Source: Actinomycetota bacterium
GTDB lineage: Bacteria > Actinomycetota > Thermoleophilia > Gaiellales > Gaiellaceae
Assembly: GCA_013813345.1 (NCBI GenBank)
Contig: JACCRW010000074.1
Location: 1-6,388 of the forward strand
Direction of reading: 5' to 3'
DNA length: 6,388 bases
This document shows, in pieces, positions 5,997 to 6,388 of this stretch. The notes under the pieces are model-generated. The model searched no databases. It was not told where the DNA came from and saw only the letters and a program-made list of their open reading frames with translations. Position 1 is the first letter of the stretch; every line of letters starts with the position of its first letter. The translations under genes were made by a program, and so were the position numbers.

Positions 5997-6388
5997 CTAG
6001 CCGAGCTTGTCGAGAATCGTCCGCTCGGCGAGCGCGAGCGCAGCCGGCAACCGCGCGGCGTCCTTGCCGCCCGCGCGGGCCATCGTCGGCCGTCCCCCGC
6101 CCTTCCCGCCCAGCAGCGCCGCCGCGTCGCGGATCACGTCGCCCGCGTGGACGCCACGACCTTCGAGCGAGCGGTCCATGTTGATCAGGATCTGGGCGGC
6201 GCCGTTCTCCTGGCGCCCGACGATCACGACCGCCGGAGCGTGCTTCTGCTTCAGCCGGTCGGAGACGTCCAGCGGATCGCCGCTCGTCACGTCAACGACG
6301 AGCACCGTCACGTCGCCGGCGGCGGTTTCTCGCGTGATCGAGAAATCGGCTTGATCCTTGGTCTGCGGCTTCTCCTTGCCCTGCTTCC
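5997..6388 (-). CDS. alaS: Alanyl-tRNA synthetase, C-terminal end (N-terminus beyond window)
   Basis: The final 129 residues of AlaS, which charges tRNA-Ala. The frame is open to the window edge, so all catalytic and editing domains lie outside. What is visible is a lysine/glutamine-rich stretch at the edge, probably the end of the linker or coiled coil, and then the DHHA1-type C-Ala domain: VTVLVVDV, APAVVIVG, and near the end the glycine-rich GGKGGGRPTMARAGGKD characteristic of AlaS. The last residues are ILDKLG followed by TAG. C-Ala helps bring tRNA to both the aminoacylation and editing sites. A GTG at 6311 is internal to the domain and is not a start. Confidence 0.93.
   Translation of the reverse strand, partial: KQGKEKPQTKDQADFSITRETAAGDVTVLVVDVTSGDPLDVSDRLKQKHAPAVVIVGRQENGAAQILINMDRSLEGRGVHAGDVIRDAAALLGGKGGGRPTMARAGGKDAARLPAALALAERTILDKLG

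Overview
The window is a compact, high-GC stretch in which every supportable gene lies on the minus strand, so transcription runs from base 6388 towards base 1. Gene order, GC bias, frequent GTG starts (five of the seven visible starts) and the conserved cluster alaS-ruvX-mltG-aroE-aroC-aroK/B-aroQ-pepP point to an actinobacterium. The deep class Thermoleophilia (Gaiellales/Solirubrobacterales relatives) is my best guess, from the fused AroK-AroB and the GGGTTTD form of the AroB motif. That placement is recollection plus inference and has not been tested by a search.

Layout in transcription order: (1) 6388-5997, the C-terminal end of alanyl-tRNA synthetase (alaS), cut by the window edge; (2) 5987-5592, ruvX/yqgF, an RNase H-fold nuclease involved in rRNA processing; (3) 5595-4678, mltG, a membrane-anchored endolytic murein transglycosylase; (4) 4677-4588, a 90-bp gap, the only gap longer than 10 bp; (5) 4587-3904, aroE; (6) 3907-2813, aroC; (7) 2831-1398, a single-frame aroK-aroB fusion; (8) 1387-911, aroQ (type II dehydroquinase); (9) 914-1, the N-terminal part of a PepP-like M24 aminopeptidase, cut by the other edge. 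Neighbouring genes overlap by 4 bp (ruvX/mltG, aroE/aroC, aroQ/pepP) or 19 bp (aroC/aroKB), or are 9-10 bp apart. This fits one polycistronic unit with translational coupling.

Together the aro genes encode five of the seven shikimate-pathway steps: AroB (step 2), AroQ (3), AroE (4), AroK (5) and AroC (7). DAHP synthase and EPSP synthase are not in the window. The upstream genes serve translation, ribosome maturation and cell-wall elongation, so the locus joins housekeeping growth functions to aromatic amino-acid supply.

The least ordinary signal is in the mltG-aroE gap. Two dyad elements of the same design, arms ending GTGTT and AACAC around a 5-bp spacer, lie 59 bp apart centre to centre in locally AT-richer DNA. 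They flank the only place where a separate aro promoter could sit. I read them as a candidate operator pair; the alternative is a dispersed intergenic repeat. Apart from this I see ordinary, though somewhat divergent, core metabolism and no mobile element, CRISPR array, tRNA or rRNA.
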